Assembly (NCBI GenBank): GCA_963169105.1
Contig: OY720644.1
Coordinates: forward strand, 5,601,001-5,665,000
Length of the DNA stretch: 64,000 nt
Direction of reading: 5' to 3'
Source of the DNA: Ceriagrion tenellum
Lineage: Eukaryota > Arthropoda > Insecta > Odonata > Coenagrionidae
Below, in pieces: positions 1-9,682 of this stretch (its first letter is position 1; each line of letters starts with the position of its first letter). The notes below the pieces were generated by a model, which had not been told where the DNA came from, ran no database searches, and saw only the letters and a program-made list of their open reading frames with translations. Position numbers and translations under genes: made by a program.

Positions 1-917
1 GAATGCAAGTGGAGGAGGAGGAGGGATAAGAGAGAGAGAGAGGAGACGATAAACAGGATGGAATTTTCGGGCACGAGGGTTCGCCAGGGAAGAGAGGGAA
101 GAAGATAAAGATACAGAGAGGGAGAAGGAAAGGAAGAGTCGGGAGGAGGGGGGAAAGCAGAAGAATTTTCCCAGATGTAGCGACCGTGGTGGTACAAAAC
201 TCCTTTCCGGAACAGCGGGTTTTTATTACGCTTTAATAAAAAGAAATATTTTCCTTTCGAGGCGGAGTGTGGATAGCACTGGAGAGAAGAGGGCGAGTGG
301 TGGTAGGATAGAGTCCTTGAAAAGCGGTATTCGGGAGGGATGAGGATGTTATAAAGGGTTCGGGGTGAGGGTGTGTACCGGGAGCGAGAGAGTATGAGGG
401 TGGGGGGGGGTGGGAAGACGTTGGAATGGAGTGTGGCAGAGGGTGGAGGGAGGCAACCGTGAGAAGAGAGAGGTTTAATTAAAGTCAAAAGACCGCTCAG
501 CTCCTTTTCATAAAGAGTTCCCCTCGCCGAGACCTCCTCCTACCCCCCCCAGCCCCCTTCCCCCTCTCCTTCTCCCAATTCCCACCCCCCTTACTTCTCT
601 CCAAGTCAACCAACCATCCTCCTGCCCACCCCCAACCCGTTCAACCTCTGCTGCACACCTCCTCTTCCCCCACCAATAATCCACACGGCATCTTCCTGTC
701 TATTCCCGTGGCCCGCGGCTGACTGCTTTAACAGAGTCGTTAGCGGGAGATTTTTCTCCAACCATTATGGAGACCATCTTCTACTTTCATGTTATTAATG
801 TGAGCAGTTCTAAGATGCCTGAAGTAAATAGATAAATCCTTACGGGAAAAATGCATGTTTTCATCCCTGAATGCCGCAATTATTAATGAAATATTAACAT
901 ATAAGACTTACACCTAC
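1..917. other. No gene; purine-rich then pyrimidine-rich low-complexity DNA
   Basis: Positions 1-470 are strongly G/A-rich on the + strand, with GAGA runs and a G-run near 400. Positions 490-680 switch to C/T-rich. No protein or RNA family was recognised. Similar purine tracts recur at 3.8-4.1, 17.3-17.9 and 42.8-43.2 kb. Confidence 0.6.
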
Positions 918-1454
918 GGTAGTTTGAGAGAAATAAATTTGATCTCATTTTTAAGAGAAATATCTCACCTATCCAGTGACGCAAAAAATTCTACCCCTTA
1001 CCACGTAACTTTAACAGATATTTGCCAGAAAATACCAGCCCATTTACATGGGAAACGGTACGTGCATGTACTCCAGAGAGATATTATTTATGAAATGTGG
1101 TATTTCTAACACTTAGATGTCGTCAAAAAACTAACAGCGTGTAGTTTGTATGTTTTCTCAACTATTTTTGAAAATTAATCATATTCTCACCGCAGTAGCT
1201 TCTAGGGTATCGCAAAAAACCTTCCGTTTTGAAGGAGTTTCAAGCGCACCGCGCGAAAAAAACTGTTCAAGTTAAGAACTTATTTAGATATTTTCATTTA
1301 ATTACTTACAATTTCTGTCATATAAAACTATATGATTGTACGATTAATAATGTAATATTTAATTGATGTGTCCTACAGTTGGTGAAATTAAAACGTATAA
1401 TTCAAATATGGTCTCTATTATGACTGGGCAACTATCTCGCTCGGACTACCTTAA
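918..1454 (-). mobile_element. TTAA-MITE copy 1, near full length, reverse orientation
   Basis: Non-autonomous DNA element of about 535 bp. The right end carries the inverted repeat GGTAGTCCGAGCGAG (read on the minus strand) followed by TTAA at 1451-1454. The left end starts GGTAGTTTGAGAG at 918, preceded by CTAC where TTAA would be expected. The interior is collinear with the copies at 20684, 43220 and 61014. There is no coding capacity; the 84-codon frame at 855-1109 lies largely inside it. TTAA flanks suggest piggyBac-like mobilisation, but no transposase is present to confirm this. Confidence 0.75.
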
Positions 1455-2040
1455 GTTAATCCCACAAAAGTCGTGAGTTTCGGGCCTCGTCACGGCCGAA
1501 AATATTTTGATTGTGATTCTAATAATTTGCAATAAGTATTACACTGGATAACGTGGTTATTTTGGAAAAATAATGGATAAGGCATATGCACTGCGCATCA
1601 CAGCATCTCTGATGCGAATTGGCTTGTTCATTTTTGTCCCAATAGTCCCAACGGGAGACGGAGAACGCAAGTCACTGGATACAATTGACGTTAAAGCGGC
1701 CCGGAGTCACAATTGACTAACGCAGTTGCAGCTAAGAGATCAGGAGCAAACAAGTGTGGAAGTAAATAAGTTGTCTTAGCCAAGAGCAATCTTCAACAGT
1801 TGGATGTATCTGCCGACAGATGGCTCCCATTCCCGGATTCTCAGTACTATTCTGATTGGTTTTCCGAGTACGGGACACGGGAAGAGATGAAAGTCGTCTC
1901 CCATCTCTCGCGTACACGTACTCCCCGTAGTACACGTTGATTGTGTCCGTTCGCTATACTTTCCCGTCAGCCATCTTTTCGCGTATTCCAGTTAACGGCT
2001 CACGTTACACGCACACGTTGATTGTGTCCCAGCCTTTAGC
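1455..2040. other. No gene recognised
   Basis: The only structure seen is a 17-bp direct repeat, ACACGTTGATTGTGTCC, near 1931 and again near 2012. No family was recognised. Confidence 0.5.
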
Positions 2041-2665
2041 ATCTCTCATTGACTCTTGTATCCGAGGACTTTCCTATTATACGTTTAACAAAACCTAGTT
2101 TCTTAAATACTGCGTCACATATGTTTTGTCTGTGTAATCCCCATGATATATCAGATGTTAAAGTAATTCCAAGATATTTTACTGTATCTGAAGATTTTAT
2201 GTTTACTCCTCCCATAGTTGGTATAGGTATGGCATTTTTGTGATGACTTTCGCAGGAAGTGGACTGTGGTGCATTTGCTGATATTTAATTCTAACCCCCA
2301 CTCCTGGCACCACGAATGAACGCTGTTGAGGTCCGATGACAGAGCTTCAAAGTCCACGTTTTCGTTTATTTCACGGTAGATAACTGTATCGTCAGCAAAT
2401 AATCTTAATTTACTGCTTACACAAGAACTTAGGTCATTAATATAAATAATGAATAAAAGAGGGCCAATCATATTTCCCTGAGGAACACCGGATGTGGCTT
2501 CGACCATATCAGAGCTAAAACCATCAATAACAACTTTTTGCTTCCGATCACTGAGAAAGTTACTTATCCAATTCACTATTTTTCTATTAAATCCTCATGA
2601 TTTCAATTTATATATGAGCTCATCTCATTTGGTATTTTTTTGTAAAATCTAGTGGACCTTTATAG
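2041..2665 (-). mobile_element. LINE-A fragment: central reverse transcriptase
   Basis: On the minus strand this encodes the middle of a CR1/Jockey-group reverse transcriptase. The open part (2151-2576) has the B-motif region SGVPQGNMIGPLLF, then INDLSS, then the catalytic FADDTVIY motif. A further stretch resembling KYLGIT follows toward 2041 after a frame change. The segment upstream of 2576, resembling the DFTKAFD motif, is corrupted. Fragment only: both the endonuclease and the 3' end are missing. It is homologous to the minus-strand copy at 26243-27170. Clade placement beyond CR1/L2/Jockey is inference. Confidence 0.8.
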
Positions 2666-2954
2666 TTAAAACTAGGTGTAATCCATTGAATTTCATGAGT
2701 AGTGGTATCGGGCTTAATACACATTCGATCTCATGTACCTCTTTTGAATTATACTCGTTTCCTTGAACTGTCTTCCTAAAAGCTAATCAGAACGTGTTTC
2801 TATCTGGATTGATAAAAAAATGTTGAGGAAGCTATCTCGAAAATTTACCAATCAGAAGAGAAATGTTTATTGCGTATGTTCTGTGGTACAACAGCTTCCT
2901 GGTAACAAATATAACATGAGATAAAAATCACACTGCTCTTTCACTTTTTCGCCA

Positions 2955-3546
2955 CACTTTGCAACGCAAGTTACAAAAACTTGACGTCGCGAGTGAATAA
3001 ACTGCGATTGGTGGGCGGAAAACGAGAGAAAAATAACAACAACCTTAGCCAGTTTGATCAACTTCAAGTAAGAACATTTATATAATAAACAAGTATTATG
3101 ATTGAAAACAAGCCCGTAGGCTAAATACCGTAAAATTGATCTATAGAAGACGAACACACAACGAGTCACAACTGCAGCACAGCAGGTCCTTCTCGTCCGC
3201 GGTCAGTTTCAATAGAGGCCGGGCGCAGCGGAGAGACAATGCGGCAGGCGATTGAGGGGAGTCCGCTGACCAACGCAGGAGTTGGGGGGAGTAGGGGGAA
3301 ATCCTTGTCCTTGATTGGTGGAGAAAATGACGCTAGCGTTGAGTTGGTCAGAGAAGAGTGCGGCACCATCACTTTCAGTATAAAAGTGAGTTAATTGTCA
3401 CAAGACAGTCCGCGGACAGCGAACGTGAGACAGCAAAACGCGAGACCACAATGCGCAGAGGGATAGCCACGACGGCGTTCGCGAGTGGTTTTCCTGGCAG
3501 ATTGGTTTTGCAGAGTGGGAGAGGGGAGAAATGTTGGCACAACTTC
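2955..3546 (+). repeat. Dispersed TATA-containing repeat, copy 1
   Basis: About 590 bp matching, in opposite orientation, 54417-54962. Conserved blocks include the sequence around TATAAAAG at 3379-3386, followed about 26 bp later by ACAGTC (3405-3410), resembling an arthropod initiator. Two GATTGG (inverted CCAAT) motifs lie upstream near 3007 and 3314. The layout suggests a promoter-bearing module such as an LTR or element 5' region. Terminal TG/CA ends and target duplications were not found, so the class is open. Confidence 0.6.
3379..3386 (+). promoter_or_regulatory. TATA box candidate in dispersed repeat
   Basis: TATAAAAG within CAGTATAAAAGTGAG. The same 15-mer is present in the second copy on the minus strand at 54529-54536, while surrounding sequence has diverged. 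An initiator-like ACAGTC lies at a suitable distance. Confidence 0.45.
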
Positions 3547-4184
3547 TCAAGGATACCTTATTCTAACACTTCCAGTGATCCAAAAACTTTAGGCTGAGGA
3601 GAGGAAAGTGAAAATTTGGAGAACAAGGCAAGAAAAATGAAAGCGGAAGAATTCAATGTCATTCCCATAATTGCAGAGGGGAGGAGGGCAAATAAAAGAA
3701 GTACGATATTGGAATGATCCCAAAAAAATAAACAGCTGGAAGGGGAAGATGCCCCAAGTGAGAGAGAGAAAATGATAAAACTGACGTTATTGGAATCCAA
3801 ATAAGTGGAAAATGCAAGGCGGATGAAAGCAGTAGTTGGGGGAGGGGGTGGGAAGGATGGATTTCCAAGGATGGGGGAGGGAGGGATGAGGGGGGGAGGG
3901 ATGATGGGGGGAGGGATGATGAGGGGAAGTAATGCTCGAAGCTTCACCCCCTTGAGATCTGGAGAAACGAGAAAGAAATTGTCGGAAGGGAATGAGCGAG
4001 GGGGGGGGTGAGGGGTGAGGGTTGGAATGCAAGGGGGCCGAAACGAGGAGCCGAGGAACGAAGAGAGACTCAAAGAGATTGGAGTGGGAGGTACGTATCG
4101 GAACAATCGACGGTCACACAGCGGCATTTGATGAAATTTCGCTCTTCCAATTTCAAGGGCGGATCGTTCAAGTTCTCTCTCTCG
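3547..4184. repeat. No gene; purine-rich tract with G-rich minisatellite
   Basis: 3838-3930 holds imperfect repeats of a GGGAGGGATGA-type unit with several G-runs of four or more, so G-quadruplex formation is plausible. The opposing frames called here encode only P/S/L-rich or G/R-rich low-complexity peptides. Confidence 0.6.
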
Positions 4185-4897
4185 TTACCGTGGATGGAGA
4201 AAACATAAACTCTTCAACCACAGTTAAATATCTTGGAATTACCTTAACTTCAGATATATCGTGGGGAACACATCTACAAAACATATGCGGAACAGCATTA
4301 AAGAAACTAGGTTTTGTTAAGCGAATAATAGGAAGGTCCTCGGACGAAATAGTCATAGAGAGATGCTACTTCGCTCTGGTTATGCCACATCTCGAACACG
4401 CCGAGAGCATTTGGGACCCTGGTCATAAAGATTTAACTAAAAGAATTAACAAAATACAAAGAAAAGCAGCACGCTTCGTTAAAAACTGCTACGAACGAAC
4501 ATATAGTGTTGCATAACTCTTAGATGTATTAAGGTGGGAGCCCCTAGACTCGGAGGCTGCACGCTAGGCTTAAGCTTTTAGATAAATTCAGAACTTATAT
4601 TTTTCAGAGCGACACAGAGAATATTATAACGACATCTCACTACATTTCTAGGTCTGACAGATGCGATAAAATAAGAGGGATACTCTGTCGAACAGACAAG
4701 AACAAAAACTCGTTCTTTCCGCGCCCAATAAGCGACCACAATTAAAAAAACTGAGTTCCTCCAAATACACTCTCATAGGACTTTTCACCATTTCACCTCC
4801 AGAACTTTTACATATTTACATGGCTGGTGACCTACCACCCCCTTCCACACGCCCAAGAGGAGGCTCTAGGGGTAGTATGTAGATGTAGAGGGGAATC
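4185..4897 (+). mobile_element. LINE-A 3' end, 5'-truncated
   Basis: Encodes the end of a CR1/Jockey-group ORF2: KYLGITLTSDISWG, then GFVKRIIGRSSDE, the HLEHAESIWDPG thumb-region motif, then KIQRKAARFVKNCY. A stop at 4514-4516 replaces the glutamine codon seen in sister copies (TAA for CAA). The remaining reading continues to about 4740, followed by a 3' UTR ending at GTAGTATGTAGATGTAG. Six other LINE-A copies lie in this window. Truncation from the 5' end is typical of incomplete target-primed reverse transcription. Confidence 0.85.
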
Positions 4898-5324
4898 AAA
4901 CAAAGTTCGGGACACAATCAGTAACAAACAATTTTAAATTCCTTCAAAATCAAATAGAAATGTTACCATTTTCATTTTATAAGATGGACGAAGGTGTTTC
5001 TCGTTTACACAAGAATTGACGATCCTACGAATAGAATTGGCTTACATATACAAATTGTGATATTTCTTATTCATTTTGCTTTAGAAATGCTTCATTGTGT
5101 TGTGTAGTGCTGCCAAACAAGACCATCTTCAGGAAAGTTTCTTGCTGATGTTCCCTGAAGACGCTGCAGAATAGCTATACCAGATGAAAGATCAAAAGTG
5201 CAGTGAAAAACTGCGCTCTCTCTCATTTTTTACCATTTAGGTTTCTTTGATTCATTAGCGAATCTCATTCAACCTGGATACCAAAAATACAAAGAATCTG
5301 AAAAATTAAATAGCGAGGGTAGCC
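4898..5324. other. No gene recognised
   Basis: AT-rich sequence without recognisable coding or repeat structure. Confidence 0.5.
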
Positions 5325-5555
5325 ATTTTTTTCCTTATCTTTCTTTTTGTATCAAAGGCGGCTGTCCATAAGTACTCAGTTTCTGTCACTGTTAATATCC
5401 GTACAGAGATAGCTCTTGCACCGCTTTTTTGGCTCTTGAACCTGACTCTGATAAGTATGAATTCAATTTGGCACATGGCAATATTACTTGGCATCTTCCA
5501 TGTGCACATCCTTCGCCGATGCTGTTGCGAAGGAGTGTTAGCTACTTCCATTTAA
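5325..5555 (-). repeat. Inverted dispersed repeat, copy 1
   Basis: About 230 bp nearly identical to 6895-7115 in opposite orientation. Both contain an open frame starting MEVAN and including GARAISVRILTVTET. I do not recognise the peptide, and the frame may be chance within a repeat. Confidence 0.7.
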
Positions 5556-6043
5556 AATGATAGGTTTTTCATCCAACATGATTGTTTCCAGTTTACGAAA
5601 GGTTAGCACTCAAATTTCTCACTTTTTAATTTTGCAATTATTTAGTTGTATAAATGTGGAAATTGTGATGAATATCCATAAGAAGCGACTTCATCTTAGG
5701 TAACCAAGCTTTACTCTTGCATTTCACTAAGTCGTCGCAAGCGGCAATCGTCCATCCACCAAGGTGGTTCCTAGAGGCTTAGAATGCTTACTGCATAATC
5801 ATCATCGTGACCGCTCGGGTTAACGGCTAAACTATGACATGTATGTGAGCTGTATTGTGCCTTCTATGGCCTCACCGTGAGCTTCGTTGTACAAGCATCA
5901 CATTTCACATAATTTCTGCGTACCTCTGCGGGTCTCTGATCGCTTATGCAGTAGCAAGTATGGTAAATATATAGCCATTATTGAGAAGTAACTCCATTAA
6001 TAGAAATAGTTTCTGTAGCATTGGTATAATACCTATCCTGTAG
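5556..6043. other. No gene recognised
   Basis: Spacer between the repeat copy and the PLE-type hairpin. Nothing recognised. Confidence 0.5.
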
Positions 6044-6232
6044 TAACGATCAAAGATAACACTTTGTATTTTTCACACTTTTATTTTGCACCTCGACCGG
6101 TTTCAACGCTTACAACGTCATGTGCAAAGAGAAGGGATTTTCTCCTCTTTGCAAATGACGCTGTAAGCGTTGAAACCGGTCGAGGTGCAAAATAAAAGTG
6201 TGAAAAATACAAAGTGTTATCTTTGATCGTTA
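6044..6232 (+). repeat. PLE-terminus-like long hairpin
   Basis: Nearly perfect inverted repeat with arms of about 85 bp (6044-6134 and 6143-6232) around a short loop. Each arm carries GAAACCGGTCGAGGTGCAA, the hammerhead 3' half typical of PLE terminal repeats: GAAA at 6172-6175 and cleavage-type GTC at 6179-6181 on the + strand. A small stem-loop (ACGC/GCGT) precedes GAAA. The CTGANGA half of the core is degenerate (AAATGAC), so activity is unlikely. Confidence 0.7.
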
Positions 6233-6894
6233 TAATGTATTTCTACAAAGTAAACCCGTCAACGATTGATATTATACTGTAGTATCTGTAGGTGAAAGTT
6301 CCCCTTCTGACAACTTTATGTAGCAGTAGTATAAATGAATGAAACTTTATTCATGCTCTGGGGTAAACCAATAGAGAAAGTAAACTATACAGTTTGCATG
6401 TTCTGCTCAAAAAACATAATACACACATTAGGAGAGGTAAATTTAATTTACATAACAATGAATATTACAGTAGTATATATAGTTAGACACAAAGTAAGTT
6501 TAAAAAAATTTATTTATGAGTTTTATAATAACAAAATAATTTGACTTTAAATGATTGAAGGAGGAATTTAGAAGATAAGGAATCTTATTTCCCTTATTAC
6601 AAATTTCCAAGACATGCTTATCCCATGAAAAATTGCATGAGAGGGTAGTAGTGAAACGACAAAAATGTAAACTTAGCACATTTCTAATACTTACGTATTT
6701 CCGGCATCTAATATTTCAGGCTAAATATACTTATTTTGTTCAGCCTTGGTACACTTCCTCCAATTATCGCATCACATTATCTCCAGTTTATAGGCATGTT
6801 CTAAAGAAGAGGTGAGAAAAAACAAGGCTGTACCAATCTACCCACACATGTTCGCGGCTAATAATGACCTCACCTGCTGACGGTCACCGTCTGT
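6233..6894. other. No gene recognised; AT-rich
   Basis: Two open frames of 60-69 codons (6335-6544 and 6633-6815) are AT-rich and match nothing recognised. Confidence 0.5.
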
Positions 6895-7115
6895 AATAAA
6901 ATGTGAAGAATATGGAAGTAGCTAACATTCTTCTTCGCAACAGCATCGGCGGAGGATGTGCACATGGAAGATGCCAAGTAATATTGCCATGTGCCAAATT
7001 TAATTCATACTTATCAGAGTCAGGTACCAGAGCCAAAAAAAGCGGTGCAAGAGCTATCTCTGTACGGATATTAACAGTGACAGAAACTTAGAACTTATGG
7101 ACAGCCGCCTTTTAT
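6895..7115 (+). repeat. Inverted dispersed repeat, copy 2
   Basis: Partner of 5325-5555 in the opposite direction. The pair frames a 1.3-kb interval that includes the PLE hairpin, so the region could fold into a large stem. The function of the repeat is unknown. Confidence 0.7.
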
Positions 7116-7129
7116 ACACGAAAATCAAG

Positions 7130-7812
7130 AAGATAATAGATGAACCAAGATGGGACTAAAAAAGACATGCTGAAGATGGGAACAGGGAAAGATTCGACGT
7201 GGCAATCGACAAAAAAACTATAAAATAAAGGAAAGAGGGACAGCGAAGAAAAATAAGATAAACTGAGGAGGACAATCGCAGAAGTAGCAGAAGAGCAATT
7301 GGTGAGCAAAAGGATGGACGCGAAGAAGGCATGTTTAACGAAAGAGAATAGGAAAATAATATAAGAAAGAAGAAAACACAAGAACGCCAGAAAAAAAGGT
7401 GAGGTAATCCTCCATAAGAAGCTAAGGAATCAATTCAATTGCGAATGAAAGAAGGCTATGAAAGATTGGATCGAAAGCTGCTGCGAAGAAGTCAACAATG
7501 CATGTAGAAAGGAAACACTGAAACGGCATACAACCTAGTGAAGAAACACATCGGAGAGAGAAAAACGAGAAGCAACAACATCAGGGATGCGGACATCGAC
7601 AGAGGGTGAAGACATTGGGAATAGACGGAAGCAATGCATCGAAGAAGTCTACCAAGGGCCGACGCCGCTTACTCCAACGAATAACGAAAGCAAGGTTGAC
7701 GAGGAAGGCCGGTGCCCACACATACAGAGGAATGAATTCGATTGAGCAGTGGAAATAAAGACAAAGCACCAGGAGCAAAAAAGATCAACGGAGAAATCAT
7801 CAACGCGCTCGG
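7130..7812 (+). mobile_element. LINE-D (RTE-like): endonuclease-RT linker and start of RT
   Basis: Degenerate translation matches the linker of RTE-like endonuclease-reverse transcriptases. Visible words are ENRKII followed by ERRKHKNA, KAMKDWIE, GERKTRSNN and, near 7760-7810, DKAPGAKKINGEIINAL (the KAPG-D-I-EL region opening the RT domain). Several frameshifts and stops are present, so it is not coding. It is interrupted at about 7813 by an inverted block and its 3' end reappears at 8585-8750. RTE is the closest family I can name; the clade call is inference. Confidence 0.65.
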
Positions 7813-8303
7813 GAGTTTCCTTTGTATTTTATGAATGTTTTTGGTTAAATCTATTTGACCAGGGTCCCAAATGCTCGCGGCGCATTCGAGATGTGGCCTA
7901 ACCAAAGCGAAGTAGTATCTCTCTTTGATTTCCCAAGTTTGAGCTTTTCCAGCAGTCTGAACATCTATTTCCTCTCAAAATTCTCGAAGTCTTTCACAAG
8001 TTCCACGTATGTGACAAACAATGGCTTGTTCATACGTATTGTTTTCTCTAACATTGCCTTTTGGTGGAGTCTATCTCCGTTCTTCCTACCCAAATTGCTT
8101 TTCCGAAAGGATGTCTTCAAGTTCCTTTCCGTCCTTTCGCTTATTATTCGTGTATTTTTGATGCATGTGGCGCTAGACTCTAAGTTCGGTGCTCCTCAAA
8201 TCTCTCAGTCGTTATCTTCTTCAGTATCGCAATCATTAACCGCCTTTGAATGTCCTCTAGAAGTCTTCCGCGCCAGTATCTATTTTTGACTAATTCGCTT
8301 CGG
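7813..8303 (-). mobile_element. Inverted block holding LINE-A and LINE-D segments
   Basis: Two pieces read on the minus strand. 7813-7930 encodes the LINE-A piece YFALVRPHLECAASIWDPG to KIQRK. 7931-8303 encodes the LINE-D RT piece including RIISERTERN, EKTIRMNKPLF and YVELVKDFENF (a decayed A motif). Flipping this block joins LINE-D to its + strand neighbour at 7812 and joins the LINE-A KIQRK end to AARFVKNCY at about 8304. This is best explained by a local inversion after LINE-A inserted into LINE-D. Confidence 0.7.
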
Positions 8304-8580
8304 AAGGAAGCAGCGCGCTTCGTTAAAAACTGCTACGAGCGTACATATAGGGTCTCACAACTTTTAGAGGGATTAAGGTGGGAGCCCCTAGAGACTCGGA
8401 GGCTACACGCTAGTTTTAGGTTACTCGAGAAATAAAGAACTGATGTTTTTCAGAGCGACATAGAGTATATTATCATGACTCCTCACCACATCTCCAGGTC
8501 TGACAAATGTGATAAAATAAGAGAGACACTCTGCCGAACAGATAGGTACAAGAACTCGTTCTTTCCGCGAACAATAAAAA
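8304..8580 (+). mobile_element. LINE-A fragment: end of ORF2
   Basis: Encodes EAARFVKNCYERTYRVSQLL through WEPLETRRLHASF and then, after a frame break, the conserved region up to SFFPR. It ends at about 8580 without the LINE-A 3' UTR or (ATGTAG)n tail. Its missing upstream part is the 7813-7930 segment, now in opposite orientation. Confidence 0.8.
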
Positions 8581-8584
8581 CAAT

Positions 8585-8750
8585 TTTAAAGGTAAAATAG
8601 TGGGAGAAGTCCCAAGAGAAAGACCCAGGAATAATTTCATGGACCATATAAAGAGGAATGTACATAGTAAGAGCCACCAGGAAGTAAGAGACCGAGTATT
8701 AAGGAAAGAGGGTTTGCAGTCCTCTCCAATCTTAGGATAGCACGACCAAT
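8585..8750 (+). mobile_element. LINE-D 3' end
   Basis: Short C-terminal reading with VPRERPRNNFMDHIKRN, the (G)RPR-F-D-IK signature at the end of RTE-like ORFs. It is followed by AATCTTAGGAT and an ATGATGAT-type end. Homologous to the LINE-D 3' end at 20035-20425. Confidence 0.65.
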
Positions 8751-8780
8751 GATGATAAATGCTGAGAGTAACCTAGTAGG

Positions 8781-9650
8781 TTGCGGCGGAATGAGGAGGG
8801 CTCGAAGCGCTCCAAACGCGTCAGGGCCAGAGAAAGGTCAGGCACTGTCGCGGAATGGAGGGTGGAGGATCTTTCTATGACCTCCGTGCCTCCGCAGAAG
8901 TTTCCCTCCGCTTCTTCAGAGTCATGGGTAGTGACATCCCTGCGTAGCCGTGGGGTCACCCTCCGAAAACGGGGAACGGCAAGTGCGGAAGCTGAGCCGA
9001 TCCCCATCAGCAATAGGTTCGATGTTCTGGCGGAGGCTAGGCCATCGGAGCTAGCGCTGGGAGGTGGGTTGCCGAGAGGGAGAGACGAGGGAATCTTAGT
9101 GATAGGTAATTCCAATGTCTGGCGTATAGCGGCTCCACTGCGTGTAAAGGCCTGCAAGGAGAGAGGAGATGCACGGGTCACCTCCTGGTGTACACCGGGA
9201 GGAATGGTGCCACAGGCGACAAAGGCGATGAAGGCAGCGGTCGGGGACAAGGACTGCTCTAAGTTGGAAGTTGTGGCCCATGTTGGGACCAATGACGCTG
9301 TGGATATGGGGTCAGAGGAGATTTTAGACTCTGTGAGAGATCTATGCTCCGAGTTCCGCTGTATTCGCAGCGGGTCGAGTCGCAATATGAGGCTTACCAT
9401 ATGCAGCTTGGTACCTAGAACGGATCGGGGTTCGATGGTTTGGAGCCGAGTGGAAGGCAAAAACCAGAGACTCCGTTAAGTCTGTGGGAGCGAAGGAGTG
9501 GAGTTCTTAGATCTCAGGCCGGTGCTGAATTCGTGTCGGGTGCCACTAAATCGTTCAGGTGTCCACTATACGAATGAGGCTTCGCAGAAGGTAGCGAGCA
9601 GGATATTGGAGCATACTCGTAGGCCTTTTTTAGGACAGAGAGTAGGGTAG
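8781..9650 (+). pseudogene. LINE-B ORF1 with SGNH esterase-like domain, one internal stop
   Basis: About 290 codons in one frame. The N-terminus is basic. The C-terminal half has SGNH-hydrolase landmarks: GNSN (about residues 112-115, counting from 8781) in the position of the nucleophile block, VGTND (about residues 170-174) matching the GxND block, and SGVHYTNEA near the end matching the Asp-x-x-His block. An esterase ORF1 is known in CR1-type LINEs. A TAA at 9477-9479 interrupts the frame, which continues in phase to TAG at 9648-9650. The true start is unclear: 8781 is TTG, and the nearest ATG, at 8791, is out of frame. Confidence 0.75.
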
Positions 9651-9682
9651 TAAGTAGGTCAAATAGTGGGCCATTAAATAAC

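Noticed and set aside
3558..4127. 189-codon minus-strand frame
   Set aside because: Proline/serine/leucine-rich low-complexity translation of a purine-rich tract, with equally open frames on both strands.
6044..6232. Reading the long hairpin as a rho-independent terminator or CRISPR-like repeat
   Set aside because: Arms match PLE terminal sequence with hammerhead remnants, and the context is eukaryotic.
7813..8303. Twin-priming 5' inversion of LINE-A alone
   Set aside because: The inverted block also contains LINE-D sequence continuous with the left flank, so a later local inversion fits better.
8732..9460. 242-codon minus-strand frame
   Set aside because: Antisense shadow of LINE-B ORF1; the + frame carries the SGNH motifs.
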